Shown: piece by piece, positions 21,380-34,360 of the stretch | Position numbering within the stretch: position 1 is the stretch's first letter | Layout: each line of letters starts with the position of its first letter | Origin: Meghimatium bilineatum | Taxonomy: Eukaryota > Mollusca > Gastropoda > Stylommatophora > Philomycidae | Direction: 5' to 3' | NCBI GenBank assembly: GCA_034231615.1 | Contig: CM067317.1 | Location: 48,931,282-48,995,281 of the forward strand | DNA: 64,000 bases | The notes under the pieces: generated by a model | What the model saw: only the letters and a program-made list of their open reading frames with translations | Told to the model about the DNA's origin: nothing | Database searches by the model: none | Made by a program: the position numbers and the translations under genes

Positions 21380-21650
21380 ATGCCTAGAGCAATAGAGAAG
21401 TTCGGCATAACCAGTAGTCAATTGGTGGCGGGGAATGAGCACAGTGAACCCTATCTTGGCTACAGTGGCTAGGAACAGTGCATAGGTTGAAACCTACCTT
21501 CCTGGGAGTGTGATAGTTATTCTCTGGCTCTGTCCCGGGGTGGGCCGAAAATCCACAGGCTTCCCAGCAATATAATGCCATTTAATGGCATTAGGTCAAA
21601 GGGCATGATTCTATGGACCACTGGATCAGTAACCAACCAACCAACCATCA
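21380..21650 (+). repeat. Possible SINE-like unit with AACC tail
   Basis: The stretch ends in AACCAACCAACCAACC (about 21629-21644), a microsatellite tail of the kind LINE machinery leaves. Inside is a near-perfect palindrome AATGCCATT-T-AATGGCATT (21574-21592). I found no second copy in this window, so repeat status is inferred only from the tail. Confidence 0.3.
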
Positions 21651-21659
21651 GGGTGGGTG

Positions 21660-22912
21660 ATATTTCGATATCTAAGACCGCTTCTACGTTACACTAATAC
21701 AGGTGAGTCTTTATTAACTTGCCTTTTCTTTTTAACCGGATCGCTTGAACCAATGTCTACCAATGGCTAATAAGTCTTCGTATAACCAAACGTTATAAAA
21801 CTATTTATAAATTATTTGTGTGTAATGTAGCCAAAATATATTTAATTTTCGAACCAAATCTGTAATATTTCTGAGCCAAATTTTCTTGGTTATTCAGATT
21901 ATGGTGTATCGCAAAATGATGTATTCTATAACAAATCCTGAGATTTATTTACAAAATTCTGAAAGCATAAACAACTCCCAGCCAGACATTTTTATACCCA
22001 CTTCTCAGATATATGTTTATAAATGTCATCAGATCCTCAAAAGAATACGTGGCACCAGAGCCGTTAAGATTTCCTAGCCTGTTTGTAGTGTATATACTTC
22101 ACTGAAATATACCGTCTTTTATTGCTAAGCTCTTATTTATAGTTTACTAAAACTTTAGCTGTCGGCATCACTTGTGTTGGCCGTCAGAGGTGCTGGACAA
22201 AGTCGTGATGCATACTCTACCCTAGGGTATCCTAGAAGAGTTTAGTCTGGCTCACAGGAATGTTATGGTTTGAGATCAAACCTCTTAATCTAGATTAGTT
22301 CGCGATATGAACAAGACCAACTCGGAGTGCGGGCGTATGTTCTGGAGGAGGTACCTGTCTTCCTGTACTTATGTAAATACAGACTTCATGAAATATAGAA
22401 CGAGTTATTTTTTTCATTGCATGTTTTATTGTTCACAGGTATCACTCATATATAGAGAATTCGCGGTGGCTCAGTCCTTAGTGCAAAGGATTTCTTGTCG
22501 TGTAGTCCAGTTTGATTTTCAGTTCCACTGCAACAGTCGTCTATATGGGTGAGGCAGGACAGTCTTTATAAGACCTATTAACTATAATTGTCACGTAACC
22601 GGACGGGAATCCTTATTCGGATTTCAGATGGTCATTATTTATATACCCGGAGTCGCCTTGGATATTTTTGACATGCAGTTCTAAATATGTAAATAGTGAC
22701 CAACCGAAACCGAATAATAATGAAAGACGTAACGAATGGGGTCTTAATAAATGCAGCTAAAATATTTTTATTGGGAACGGTTATGGCTGAGGGTAGGCGT
22801 ATTTTTATTGTCTTAGTGATTATAGTTTCAATGTGGAGAGCTATTAACTACGGTCGTAGCTAGTTATCTAATTACATACCCACCTACCTATCTATATACC
22901 ACCTACTTACCT
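21660..22912. other. No gene recognised
   Basis: Short frames only (up to 81 codons) and no recognisable domain. It ends in ACCTACCTATCTATATACC, which leads into the microsatellite cluster. Confidence 0.35.
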
Positions 22913-23690
<778 letters not shown>

Positions 23691-23828
23691 TGAAGGTATA
23701 ATTGACGATTGGTCTTCTGGATGTGACACGTTTGGTCATTGAAATGCAGTAACATTGTGATTTCTCAGAATGTTCGTAGCTCCTTTAATCTTCCTCCTTA
23801 TTGGCCTTCCTCTTTATCTTGCTATTTC

Positions 23829-23921
23829 CATTTTCATGTTGTATGCTCTTGTCGCTGGCCAATAATAGTACATTTTCATGTTGTATGCTCCTGTCGCTGG
23901 CCAATAGTAGTACATTTTCAT
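23829..23921. repeat. 42-bp tandem duplication
   Basis: CATTTTCATGTTGTATGCTC, TGTCGCTGGCCAATA, TAGTA occurs twice with two differences (starts 23829 and 23871), and a third copy begins at 23913. No function seen. Confidence 0.85.
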
Positions 23922-24216
23922 TAAATGACCGAACCTTATAATGAGTTTTCAATATTTTTATTATAATTACTAGTGTTATTATTCGGAGAAACAAGTATTG
24001 GAAAGTGCTACCTCGCTCTAGTTCTATATTATAAACTTGCTAGTGTGTTTTTCCGCGCCCTGAAAGAGGAGAACAAGGTAACACAATCATTACCGTTAAT
24101 AAATATCGTAAGAGGTAACTAAGGATGTTCTGGTGTGAATTTTGCTACGGCATTACTAATAGGCTCAAAGTGAAGCAGCTTCAACAGTGGGAGGTTGCTT
24201 GATAGTCACTGTTGGT

Positions 24217-25096
24217 TAAGTGTTGGTTGGTATGTTTAGGTGTATTACCTATGTTGTATGTTAAGTGTTGGTTGGTTTGTTTAGTTGTATTACCTATGTT
24301 GTATGTTAAGTGTTGGTTGGTTTGTTTAGTTGTATTACCTATGTTGTATGTTAAGTGTTGGTTGGTATGTTTAGTTGTATTACCTATGTTGTATGTTAAG
24401 TGTTGGTTGGTATGTTTAGTTGTATTCCCTATGTTGTATGTTAAGTGTTGGTTGGTATGTTTAGTTGTATTACCTATGTTGTATTTTAAGTGTTGGTTGG
24501 TATGTTTAGTTGTATTACCTATGTTGTATGTTAAGTGTTGGTTGGTATGTTTAGTTGTATTACCTATGTTGTATGTTAAGTGTTGGTTGGTATTTTTAGT
24601 TGTATTACCTATGTTGTATGTTAATTGTTGGTTGGTATGTTTAGTTGTATTACCTATGTTGTATGTTAAGTGTTGGTTGGTATGTTTAGTTGTATTACAT
24701 ATGTTGTATGTTAAGTGTTGGTTGGTATGTTTAGTTGTATTACCTATGTTGTATGTTAAGTGTTGGTTGGTATGTTTAGTTGTATTACCTATGTTGTATG
24801 TTAAGTGTTGGTTGGTATGTTTAGTTTTATTACCTATGTTGTATGTTAAGTGTTGGTTGGTATGTTTAGTTGTATTACCTATGTTGTATGTTAAGTGTTG
24901 GTTGGTATGTTTAGTTGTATTACCTATGTCGTATAAGAGTTGGTTGGTATGTTTAGCTGTATTACCTATGTCGTATGTTAAGTGTTGGTTGGTATGTTTA
25001 GTTGTATTACCTATGCCGTATGTTAAGAGTTGGTTGGTATGTTTAGCTGTATTACCTATGTTGTATGTTAAGTGTTGGTTGGTATGTTTAGTTGTC
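24217..25096. repeat. Minisatellite, 45-bp unit, about 19.5 copies
   Basis: Unit TTAAGTGTTGGTTGGTATGT, TTAGTTGTATTACCTATGTT, GTATG. The plus-strand frame is open for 299 codons with a hydrophobic 15-residue repeat (VKCWLVCLVVLPMLY). There is no signal-anchor logic or flanking exon structure, and near-identical nucleotides with random changes point to a recent expansion. The last five copies are more diverged (CGTATAAGAG, TTTAGCTG) and one is 3 bases short. Confidence 0.93.
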
Positions 25097-25454
25097 TCAC
25101 CAACTCTCTAGTTAGCTGTGGTTCTGTCCTTTCATTTTTATCCAGTCCAGCTGTTAGGCTGCTGTATTTCTCTTGTTTTTTACAAGATGCTACACCAGTT
25201 TTAAAATTGTAGAGCGCCATGTAGCTCTATTTCGTGTGGCGTCTTTCCGTAAATCAAAATTTATTTGGTCGTCGACTTTCAGTGATGTCTTTAACGACTC
25301 CCTGTATCGCTTCATTTGTCCACATGAGAACTCATGCCCTTTCCCATTCATTTTAGAGAAGTATCTTTGGTATTCGGTAATCTGGCATTACTTATACATG
25401 AACTATTAAACATATTTCTGACTGCATCAGAATAATAGCAATGATAAGGTTTCG

Positions 25455-25822
25455 TCAATAAACAAACTGGAAAGTGGGACATTAGAGGCAACAGAGATGT
25501 GGTTCTACAGAAGAATGCTGAGAATACTATGGACTGTCAGAAAAACTAATGTAGAGGTGTTGAAAGAGTCGAATGCGAAACGGACCTTAATCAACAATAT
25601 AAGAAAAAATAAAATAAAAATTTGGTCACTTCATGAGACAGGTAGTTTTAGAGAACATGCAAAATTGAAGGCAACAGAGTGCGACAACGTGAGAAAATAT
25701 TAGATAGTTTGACAGCCTGACACTGCAAGGAAACAACAACGACCTTAATACATAATACTGTGGACAGCGAGCTGTGGAGAGCCATGACCGCCTACGCCAG
25801 CCGGAATGGCACCTGATGATGA
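25455..25822 (+). mobile_element. Family C 3' end
   Basis: EATEMWFYRRMLRILWTVRK then TNVEVLKESNAKRTLINNIR read in frame. After an indel the chain continues as a frayed version of the GHFMRQAG and LENIVTTG blocks, with several bases deleted near 25660. It ends with DSELWRAMTAYASRNGT, a TGA stop and GATGATGATA. It starts within the thumb region, so it is heavily 5'-truncated. Confidence 0.82.
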
Positions 25823-26195
25823 TACGGTTTCCAGAGATGTTAAGAACACTGGTAATTGGGAGCTTACCTTTCCATCTAATATTATTCGCCTTTCTGAGAC
25901 AAAGTGTGTGGAAGTAATTGAGAAATAGACAACAACAATAATAATAATAAATTACGCACTGAAGTACACCTATGTAGAAAACAGTGTCGACTCAATACAC
26001 ATTTAAAAACCATGGAACGGGATGTGAGAGTAACAGGCGAAAAAGGGAACTACACATACATGATGACAAATGAAAGAGAGAAAAAGAAAGATATGTTACC
26101 TAAAATTGTCAAAGGTGCATCGGGTAAGTTGAAGAAATTATATTCTTGGAATGCTATAAATAATATGGACATACTAAAGTACTGTTCTATCTCTT
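25823..26195. other. No feature beyond short frames
   Basis: Contains an ATAATAATAATAA run at 25938 and a 98-codon frame starting at 26012 that runs into the 39-bp array. No domain recognised. Confidence 0.35.
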
Positions 26196-27085
26196 TGATT
26201 CCAAGATTCAACGTCTTCATCTGCTACCTGACTTTTTTCCAAAGATTCTACGTCTTCATCTGCTACCTGACTTTTTCCAAAGATTCAACGTCTTCATCTG
26301 CTACCTGACTTTTTTCCAAAGATTCAACGTCTTCATCTGCTACATGACTTTTTTCCAAAGATTCAACGTCTTCATCTGCTACCTGACTTTTTTCCAAAGA
26401 TTCAACGTCTTCATCTGCTACTTGACTTTTTTCCAAAGATTCTACGTCTTCATCTGCTACCTGACTTTTTCCAAAGATTCAACGTCTTCATCTGCTACCT
26501 GACTTTTTTCCAAAGATTCAACGTCTTCATCTGCTACCTGACTTTTTTCCAAAGATTCAACGTCTTCATCTGCTACATGACTTTTTTCCAAAGATTCAAC
26601 CTCTTCATCAGGTACCTGACTTTTTTCCAAAGATTCTACGTCTTCATCAGGTACCTGACTTTTTTTCCAAAGATTCGACGTCTTCATCAGGTACCTGACT
26701 TTTTTCCAAAGATTCTACGTCTTCATCAGGTACCTGACTTTTTTCCAAAGATTCAACTTCTTCATCGGCTACTTCCCTATGTTTCCAAGATTCAACGTCT
26801 GCGTCTGATACCTGACTGTGTTTGAAAGATTCAACGTCTTCATCTACAGACATGAGTATGTTCCCAAGATACAACGTCTTCATCTACAGACATGAATGTT
26901 CCCAAAATTCAACGTCTTCATCTACAGACATGAATGTTCCCAAAATTGAACGTCTTCACCTACGTACTTGACATGTGTCGAAGAGTCAACGTCTTCATTT
27001 TCTATCTGACTGTCTTTCAAAGATTCATCTGTCGTCTGTGTATCTGACTTATTATTAGTTCAACGTCTTCATCTGCGTACCTGAC
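26196..27085. repeat. Minisatellite, 39-bp unit, about 22 copies, degenerating rightwards
   Basis: Unit TTCCAAAGATTCAACGTCTT, CATCTGCTACCTGACTTTT. Length changes of one base in the T run shift the frame between copies. From 26760 rightwards copies diverge (GTTTCCAAGATTCAACGTC, CTACAGACATGAATGTTCCC) and fade out by about 27085. The minus-strand frames with a VESLEKSQVADEDVESLEKS pattern look protein-like, but the frame is lost at every T-run change. Confidence 0.9.
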
Positions 27086-27523
27086 TTTGTTTTACAAGTT
27101 GCAGCACTTTATCCTGCTACGAAGTACAAAAATGATTTTATCTTTAATAATAAAAATCAATCACCACGACGTGTACAGGTTAAAGCTTTAATGTTACGTA
27201 TGAGGGATAAGAGAACATTCAACAGTAATTTTAATTCTCACGATTGTAAATCAATAGTTCTAACCGGCCGTTAAAACTCTCATCTTCTGAAATCTATTTC
27301 CCTTTAATTTGTCTATTTATCTATTGGCTAAGGATTGAATGACAATCGATTTTCCTGGTAAGACAAGTTGTTTTGGTCTCTTGATATACACTGGTATTGT
27401 GACATATCAGAATATTGGTAACTACTTCAATCCACCTTCTTCTTGGTCTTCTACTGCATCTTGATGTTTGTATTTTTCATGTTGTATTCTATTGATGCTG
27501 GCTAATATGGCTTTAATATCATC

Positions 27524-28215
27524 ATCATCAAGTGCCGTCTTTGCAACGAAGGTTGGCTGCAACGTATCTCCAACATCCCCCATCTCTTGTTTTGGTGGTG
27601 CACTCTGCTAGACTGTAACCTGTCCATCGTGTGATGTTACTCTCCCACTTGTATCTCTGCCTACCTCTTGCTCGCTTCCCTTTGACTTTACCCTCAAGTA
27701 AGGTCTTCAATAAGGTCTTTTAATGTGTCCAAAATATTTTATTTGCCTGATCTTTATTTCTCTTAGTAATTCTTTCTTCATATTAAGTGTTTTTAGTACC
27801 TCTTTATTTGTTTTCTTATTTTTTTCATGATGTTATCCCTATTCTCCTATATACCCACATCTCAAATACACCAATTCTGTATTCTAAGTGTTTATTTTTG
27901 TCAATGTTTCTGATCAATACATTTATATAGAATAGATGTAGTATTTGATAATTCCTATTTTTAACTTGTTTGTAATTTGTTTAGATGTTACCATTTTCCT
28001 TATGTCATTGACGTTACTTTTAGACATTCCGATTCTCCTTTTAACTTATGTTTCACATTTGTCATCATTTGTGACTATGTGTCCAAGATATTGATAATGC
28101 TTTACTTGTAGTTTCTCTCCATGTATGTTTATGTTTAGCTCTTGTTCTTCTGTGTCCTTGCCGATTATCATGGTTTTTTGTGTGGTTATTTATATCCAGT
28201 GGTTTTAATATATAC
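27524..28215 (-). mobile_element. Family A RTE-like element, second copy
   Basis: The end MKTLLEGKVKGKRARGRQRY, then ESNITRWTGYSLAECTTKTR and AANLRCKDGT is followed by TGA and GATGATGAT (27524-27534). The 5' side runs through a frayed thumb to the segment homologous to KTTIISKYTEEQELNINKHE (about 28105-28200). Numerous indels make it a dead copy. The 13-bp array starts about 50 bases beyond its 5' edge. Confidence 0.82.
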
Positions 28216-28267
28216 TGTGGCTATTTATTTGTTCCATGCTTTTCTCATTTCCTTTCTACCCTCCTCA

Positions 28268-28835
28268 ACTCTTTCAACATGCACTTTCAACATGTACTTT
28301 CAACATGCACTTTCAACATGCAAATTCAACATGTACTTTCAACATGCAAATTCAACATGTACTTTCAACATGCACTTTCAACATGCAAATTCAACATGTA
28401 CTTTCAACATGCACTTTCAACATGCAAATTCAACATGCGCTTTCAACATGTACTTTCAACATGCAAATTCGACATGCACTTTCAACATGCAAATTCAACA
28501 TGTACTTTCAACATGCACTTTCAACATGCAAATTCAACATGCACTTTCAACATGCAAATTCAACATGCGCTTTCAACATGTACTTTCAACATGCAAATTC
28601 AACATGCGCTTTCAACATGTACTTTCAACATGCAAATTCAACATGCAAATTCAACATGCACTTTCAACATGCAAATTCAACATGCAAATTCGACATGCAC
28701 TTTCAACATGCAAATTCAACATGCGCTTTCAAAATGCACTTTCAACATGCAAATTCAACATGTACTTTCAACATGTACTTTCAACATGCACATTCAACAT
28801 GCACTTTCAACATGTACTTTCAACATGTACTCACG
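28268..28835. repeat. Minisatellite, 13-bp unit, about 43 copies
   Basis: Unit TTTCAACATGCAC with variants ending TAC, CGC, and CAA (followed by ATTCAACATG). All three forward frames remain open because 3 x 13 = 39 bases contains no stop. Variants are arranged in short recurring phrases, which indicates multi-unit duplication. Not coding. Confidence 0.95.
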
Positions 28836-28879
28836 CTACTTGTAGCTTCTTGGTTTCCGTCTTCTGTTCTTCATACCCT

Positions 28880-29010
28880 TTTAATTGTATATGTACATTC
28901 TATGTTAAATGTGTTATTTATCTGCTGTCTTTTGTTCGGATGAAGACGTTTTGGTAGAAACATCATCTGTCTGTGTATCCGTTGCTATTATTTCTTATCC
29001 GTACACACTG
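28880..29010 (+). repeat. Family P repeat (hammerhead-like), diverged copy
   Basis: TCTATGTTAAATGTGTTATT, a GTCTTTTGTTC block, and CATCTGTCTGTGTATCCGTT align with the repeat at 59.5 kb. The 28-base hammerhead-like segment lies at 28937-28964 (CGGATGA ... GAAACATC). Confidence 0.55.
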
Positions 29011-30599
29011 ACAACACATTATCTTATCTCCGTTTTTCCATGTAATTCTCCTTGTTGCTCCAGCCCTCGAATTGTCGGATTGTTTCCCGACATTGGTTAT
29101 TTGTGCTTTCATGATCAGATATGTAAGGCGCCGTCTCACTAAGTGCTAATTCCCTCTGCTGATTTCTACCTAAACCACTGACCACATTTACCTGCAGGAA
29201 TTTTATCATATTTCATATATCTTTAAACCTTCTCCCTGAAATATAATCTAATTTGGCAATTTTCATTTACATTTGATATTGGCTGGAGAAAATGAGAGCA
29301 GCGGTCGCCGGTGAAACCCAAGTCTTGTATCAGATCAGAGGCCAGTAGATTCCGTTCCACTTACCAGCTGAGGTTTCTTTCATTATTCAGTTAACTGCAA
29401 GCAAGAACATTAAATGAGATAGATAGTAACCCTGTCCGGCAACGATACAAAATCTCTCGCCAATTAAACAGTACTCTGGACTCATCTAAATTCATCCTTC
29501 GAAAGTGAGGCTATTTGGGCGATTTGTGTCGACAGCCAATGAAAATTACGGAAAAAGTCAAGTAGTCTCTCTTGTGAAGGATGATGCTGACGAGTCCGGC
29601 TGATAAGTCATCAGAATCGTGACCATCAGAAACATAAGACCTGTTGACGCTTTGGGAATTATCCTTTTAAAGTGATCCACTTTTCCTGTGTTTTGTATTG
29701 GCCATTTGCGTATATTTTGTGTCGACAAAATATAAAAATCACGTGAAAAATAAATTAGACTTACGTAAAACACAGGTTTATATTTCGTTTCAATGGGACA
29801 CCACAGACTATATCTAAAACTAGTGGGTAATGATGGGCAATGATGAGCACGCAAGAAATCATAAAAATTACAATACACAAATCACATTCAACGTTTCAAA
29901 AGGTCTTTATCAAGACACAAACAAAACATCAAAATACGGCGAATGGAAAAATTATCACATCGTCCAACGGAAATATGGAAATACTATGATTGTCATAGTG
30001 AAAAATAAAACAGCGTCTTTTTGTAGAATGACCCAATGAGTGCACATGACCCTCTTTTTGACGAGGGACTCGCGCAATGATTCCCTGATCTATGTAATTA
30101 TATCACAAGTGTCTTTTTTCACCTATCACCGTGCGCATTATGTTTACATACATACAACATCATTTATAGTTTTTATACTTCGTGCATAAAACTCTGTTAA
30201 TCTTGCACTGACTTCATGTTGATCTGCCCGAAGGGGTCGGTTAAACAGTGATAACCTGCAATTTTTTTTTTACAAATGTTAAATTCAGACAACTACCAGG
30301 AGCTTGTATCTATTTAGGATTTATTTATGTAGTTAACACACATTTAGCTCAACTTTTGAAGGTGTATGTTTATCTGCAGGGCTGTCATAACAAATGCGTT
30401 ATATCTTAAACAAAACCGAAGTCTCTGTTGTTAAACTGCTACCGTATCGCTTGCAAGAAGTCAGTGAAGAATATGGGAGTATGCTGCCATCTGCCTACCT
30501 GTTATTCAGCAATATTTCTGTACTTCTGCGATATTCTTGAACCTTGTGCCAGAAAGGAGGTAAACCTCTAGTGTTATGAAATAGCCCGACACACTGGAA
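29011..30599. other. No gene recognised
   Basis: Frames up to 106 codons but no domain. No tandem array. GACAGCCAATGAAAAT at 29531 resembles one arm of the inverted repeat at 5.5 kb, probably by chance. Confidence 0.35.
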
Positions 30600-30870
30600 A
30601 TGTGATAGCTGTGGTAACATGGTAAATATGGAGATAAACGAAAATAGGATTAGTGAAACGAAAATAGGTATTAGTGTTACCGAAAGACAAAGCATACTAG
30701 CAAACGATTCTCGGAGACAGGCGACATTTCGACTAGAAAGCCTTCATCGGGACGAAAGACAACAGACATACTTTACATAGAAACACAGATAAAGAATGAA
30801 GATTATAGAAGAAAGAGAAAGAGATACACAAGGAAGAGACAAACTGAAGCGCAGAAATATATTATTTAAG
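30600..30870 (-). repeat. Family P repeat (hammerhead-like), minus copy
   Basis: Read on the minus strand it follows the 59.5 kb repeat base by base in blocks: TTTCTATGTAAAGTATGTC, the 28-base segment (30723-30750; CCGATGA, stem GGCT/AGTC, GAAATGTC), CCTGTCTC, then GGTAACACTAATACC. Flanks differ. Confidence 0.65.
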
Positions 30871-31249
30871 AAATGATAAGGTAACAAAAAAAGAACGTGT
30901 TAAATGTAAAAGTAGTAAATAAAATGTGTACTAATGTCTATTTGCAGACATGTCGCTTTAGAGATCAGCAGTTTCAATTAATATTTGGTAGTGGATGAAT
31001 TAAGAGAAAAAAAATTAATATTGTAATAATTATATCTATGTCCAACGCGAAAGAACCGTGAAGATTTAAACACTGTATGCAGGAGACAGGCCTGATACGA
31101 GAAGAAAAGCAAGGGTTGCGACAAGAAAGGTCATTAACAAGATAAATAGAAATAGATATATGTTTCTTCTTCTTCTTCTTTTGTTCACTTGAAACATGTC
31201 TATATTTTTTATGTTTATGACTATTGACATATTTCCGTTTCGAACGAAC

Positions 31250-31690
31250 CATGCCTTCTATCAGGTACCAGAAACATTATATAAATGAATATATCAGGGA
31301 AAGAATAGGTATAATATCTTGTACACATTACATAGAGAGAGAACAGATCAAGTGGTTTGGCCACATTATGAGAATGCATGACGAAAAGATGCCCGCACAA
31401 GCATACAATCAAATGATTTCAGGGTACAAAGCCAGAGGAAGACCACGGAAAAGATGGGTAGAAAACGTCAGGGACATTCTGAACAGATACGGTCATAGCA
31501 CAGCCAAGGCCACACATCTAGCTTTAGAACGCAAGCTCGAGCTCCAATCACCCCTACGCTTAACGGCAAGAGTGTATCACAAACCACCTGGGGAAAGACA
31601 ATTGACCAGAAAAATACATCTTCGCACTTAAGTCAACCAAATATATCTTGGTCTGCGATGTCATAGAGATGTGATTTGTTAATGATGTCA
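31250..31690 (+). mobile_element. Family D RTE-like 3' end
   Basis: A 135-codon open frame: RERIGIISCTHYIEREQIKW, FGHIMRMHDEKMPAQAYNQM, KARGRPRKRWVENVRDILNR, ATHLALERKLELQSPLRLTA. This is the post-RT C-terminal block with its YIEREQIKWFGHIMR core. It is the best-preserved family D C-terminus here; the other copies are at 37.9 and 54.9 kb. RT proper is missing. Confidence 0.82.
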
Positions 31691-31724
31691 ACTGCTTTGG
31701 ATTTTACTCATCGCGAGGTTTAGC

Positions 31725-31812
31725 AGGGTGCACCACCAAAACAAATGACAAGTATGTTGAAGGTCTGTAACAGCCAAACATCGTTGCGCAGACGGTACTT
31801 AATGATGATCTT
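31725..31812 (+). mobile_element. Family A 3' terminal fragment
   Basis: GGTGCACCACCAAAACAAAT, then ATGTTGAAGGTCTGTAACAG and CAAACATCGTTGCGCAGACG match the family A end. The tail is ACTTAATGATGATC. It lies directly behind the family D fragment. Confidence 0.7.
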
Positions 31813-31999
31813 AACTAGATATCTGTATTTTCTTGAACATAGTCTACTTTGTGCACACGAAAATAAAATATATTTTTGTTCAAATTCTGTGTACCTCGAA
31901 ATCTGTATTTTCTTGTATCTGGAGACGATATTCTTTTGTATGCTGCTAGTCTTTGTAACTCCGGGGAATGTTGACCTGAGGCACGGCTATCTAGATATA

Positions 32000-32135
<136 letters not shown>

Positions 32136-32136
32136 T

Positions 32137-32232
32137 AGAAAATAACGGCATGTCATCTATTGCAGTTTTCTGTTGCATGGGTGGTTTCTTTAGTGGGCCA
32201 TTGTCGAGACCCACAGCGCAGCCGTGTTCATA
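32137..32232 (-). repeat. Family H fragment
   Basis: On the minus strand it reads GCGCTGTGGGTCTCGACAAT, GGCCCACTAAAGAAACCACC, CATGCAACAGAAAAC and GATGACATGCCGTTAT, matching 21.05-21.12 and 52.02-52.09 kb. Confidence 0.65.
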
Positions 32233-32275
32233 TATATATATTTATTTATTTATACGATATTCAAATGCTGATGAG

Positions 32276-34360
32276 TTAGTTAGTTAGGTAGTCGTTGGAT
32301 CATCGTCATTGTACTCCGGACAACTCCATCGGTGCTCAGATATTTCCTTGAGTGTATCCTCCATTACACATTGACTGACAGTCCCAGGACGTCGTTGATT
32401 GAACATCATTCTTTTTCGCCTACGAAAACTCTCCTTCCTAGCGACACCACACTTCAAACCAAGTTCCTTTATTCTAATCATGGAACAAGAGTCATCGTCA
32501 CTTGTACAGTCATTTGTTCGTGCGTTTTCCCGTAGGGCATTCAAAATGTCTGCCCGATCCATCACTCCACCAACAGCCGCAGTAGCAGCGTGGGCGGCCA
32601 ACCTATCTGCTCTCTCATTACCCCGGACTCCCGCGTGTTCCGGCACAAAAATAAAAGTCACTGTACGCACACATGAATTATTCACTGCATCCAGCCACTG
32701 TTCTCAAACGTACCCCGCCTGAACTTTCACAATCATGTTTATTGAGTCACTGAGTATACAGGCATGCTCGCAGACAGTCAGTGAGCAGACCCATTGCAAA
32801 GCTTTGGTCACTGCCAGAATCTTCATTGTCATGCTGCTTGTCGTCTGAGCGAATGCACCACTTTCCTCTCTGATAGTTTCCCCCCACCTTTGAGCCGTTA
32901 AAGCCCAGGAACTCCTGATGTGTCTCTCAAACGACCCATTTGTATATATAATTATATCAACTTCCCTGGAATTCTCACTGATCAGAGCGAGCACCTTCGA
33001 CTCGACCACTGTCGAACACTATTCCCTGCACTCTCCATTGAGTGTTATTAATTCTTCGAAGGCTGTTGGATAATCCGAGGGCGCCAGACTCCATTTGGCA
33101 CCAGGTAGTACATCCTACAATCTGCACACAATCGGTATAACGTCCTCTGCGTGCCCCATCCACAACTTTCCTCTCTTTAGTCGACTGCCTTTCACTTTGA
33201 TAATTTCTGGGTGTATAGGGTGCTCTTATCAGCCTTGATTTTTAAGTAGTCCCGCGCCCTGCACATTTGTATTCTTGGCTCCGAAGTTGGGCATTCAAGT
33301 AGGTATCGCATAGCCCGAGCCGACTTATCTCTCGTACACCCCAAAATGATTCGCATTGCCTCATTCTGGATTTTATTCAATCTTTCTGTTTGAGTCTGAC
33401 TCAGTGTCAGAATTGCCAGTGCGTACTCTACCGCCGCCACCACCAATCCCTGATACAGCAGAAATAACAGTCTCTGTTCGCATTGAGCAGCAGCCATAAC
33501 TTTCATCGCCGCAAGACCTTTATAAGCCTTTACAATGATGTGATCAACATGATCTTTGAAACTCAGACTTCGTTCCAACATGACCCCCCAGAGTACTTCA
33601 TTGTGCTGGTTCTCTCTCGAGGACATCCCATCTCAAAGTAACCGATGGCGTGGACGTGTTTACTATGTGATTATTTAAGGAAAACCATGTTATCGATGCC
33701 TTTGATGGATTAACAAAAGCTCCAGAATTATTGCACCATTCTTCTATACGATCAAGCTCCATCTGCACATTCCTGGCAATTCTTTCTCTATCTCTGCCCT
33801 GCATATATACCAAGAAGTCATCAGCATAAGCTATGGTTCTCCCTGGTCCTGCAATCTGACAGCTTGTAATTTGAACTGTTTACACATTGAATAGTACTGG
33901 GGACAGAGGTGACCCTTGTGGTAGTCCTGGGTTTATGACTGTTGGTGACGAAGACCAACTCCCACACTTAAGAACAACCTGTCTCTGATAAAGTGCAAAG
34001 ACAATCCACCTGACAACAAATGAACTTACTTGGAGTTGCAGCATTATAGTCGTCATGAAATCCAAGGGCACTCTGTTATAAGCATCGTCTAGGTCTATTG
34101 CAGCAGCGCACGTCTCCATTCGTTCGTCAAAGCTTTCGAAAACGTCCTACGCGAACACGGCGGAATTGTACCAAGTCTGCTTACCTGGACGATAGCCTCC
34201 CAATGTTGATGGTAGTCTATTATTCTTTTCTAGATGTAGGGACAATTTCCACGCCACAATCTTTTCTAACAACTTGCCGATCGTATTCTGCATGGTTATG
34301 AGTCTGAAACCCTGTATCTTAGCATGACTCTTGCCAGGCTTGGGTAGTGTTGATGAGTAA
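32276..34360 (-). mobile_element. I/Nimb-like retrotransposon relic: RT plus RNase H
   Basis: This is the most complete retroelement of the window, read right to left. RT starts with PKPGKSHAKIQGFRLITMQN (about 34345) and continues IDLDDAYNRVPLDFM, PGLPQGSPLSPVLFNV and the catalytic box IAYADDFLVYMQGRDRER (about 33820). A TAA stop sits between the last two blocks (33878). A frameshift near 33610 leads into NEVLWGVMLERSLSF and the thumb. RNase H follows (about 33000-32600): IIYTNGS, TMKILAVTKALQ, CILSDS and GNERADRLAAHA. The first two acidic residues normally present (YTDGS and the E before ILAV) read N and K here, so RNase H is dead. The C-terminus DDDPTTT abuts a TAAC repeat at 32276-32288. 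The endonuclease half is missing. Confidence 0.88.

Noticed and set aside
24212..25111. 299-codon hydrophobic repeat ORF as a membrane protein
   Set aside because: It coincides exactly with the 45-bp minisatellite, with no exon signals or conserved flanks.
26457..26883. Minus-strand VESLEKSQVADED repeats as a coiled protein
   Set aside because: The frame changes repeatedly at T-run length differences, so no continuous protein exists.
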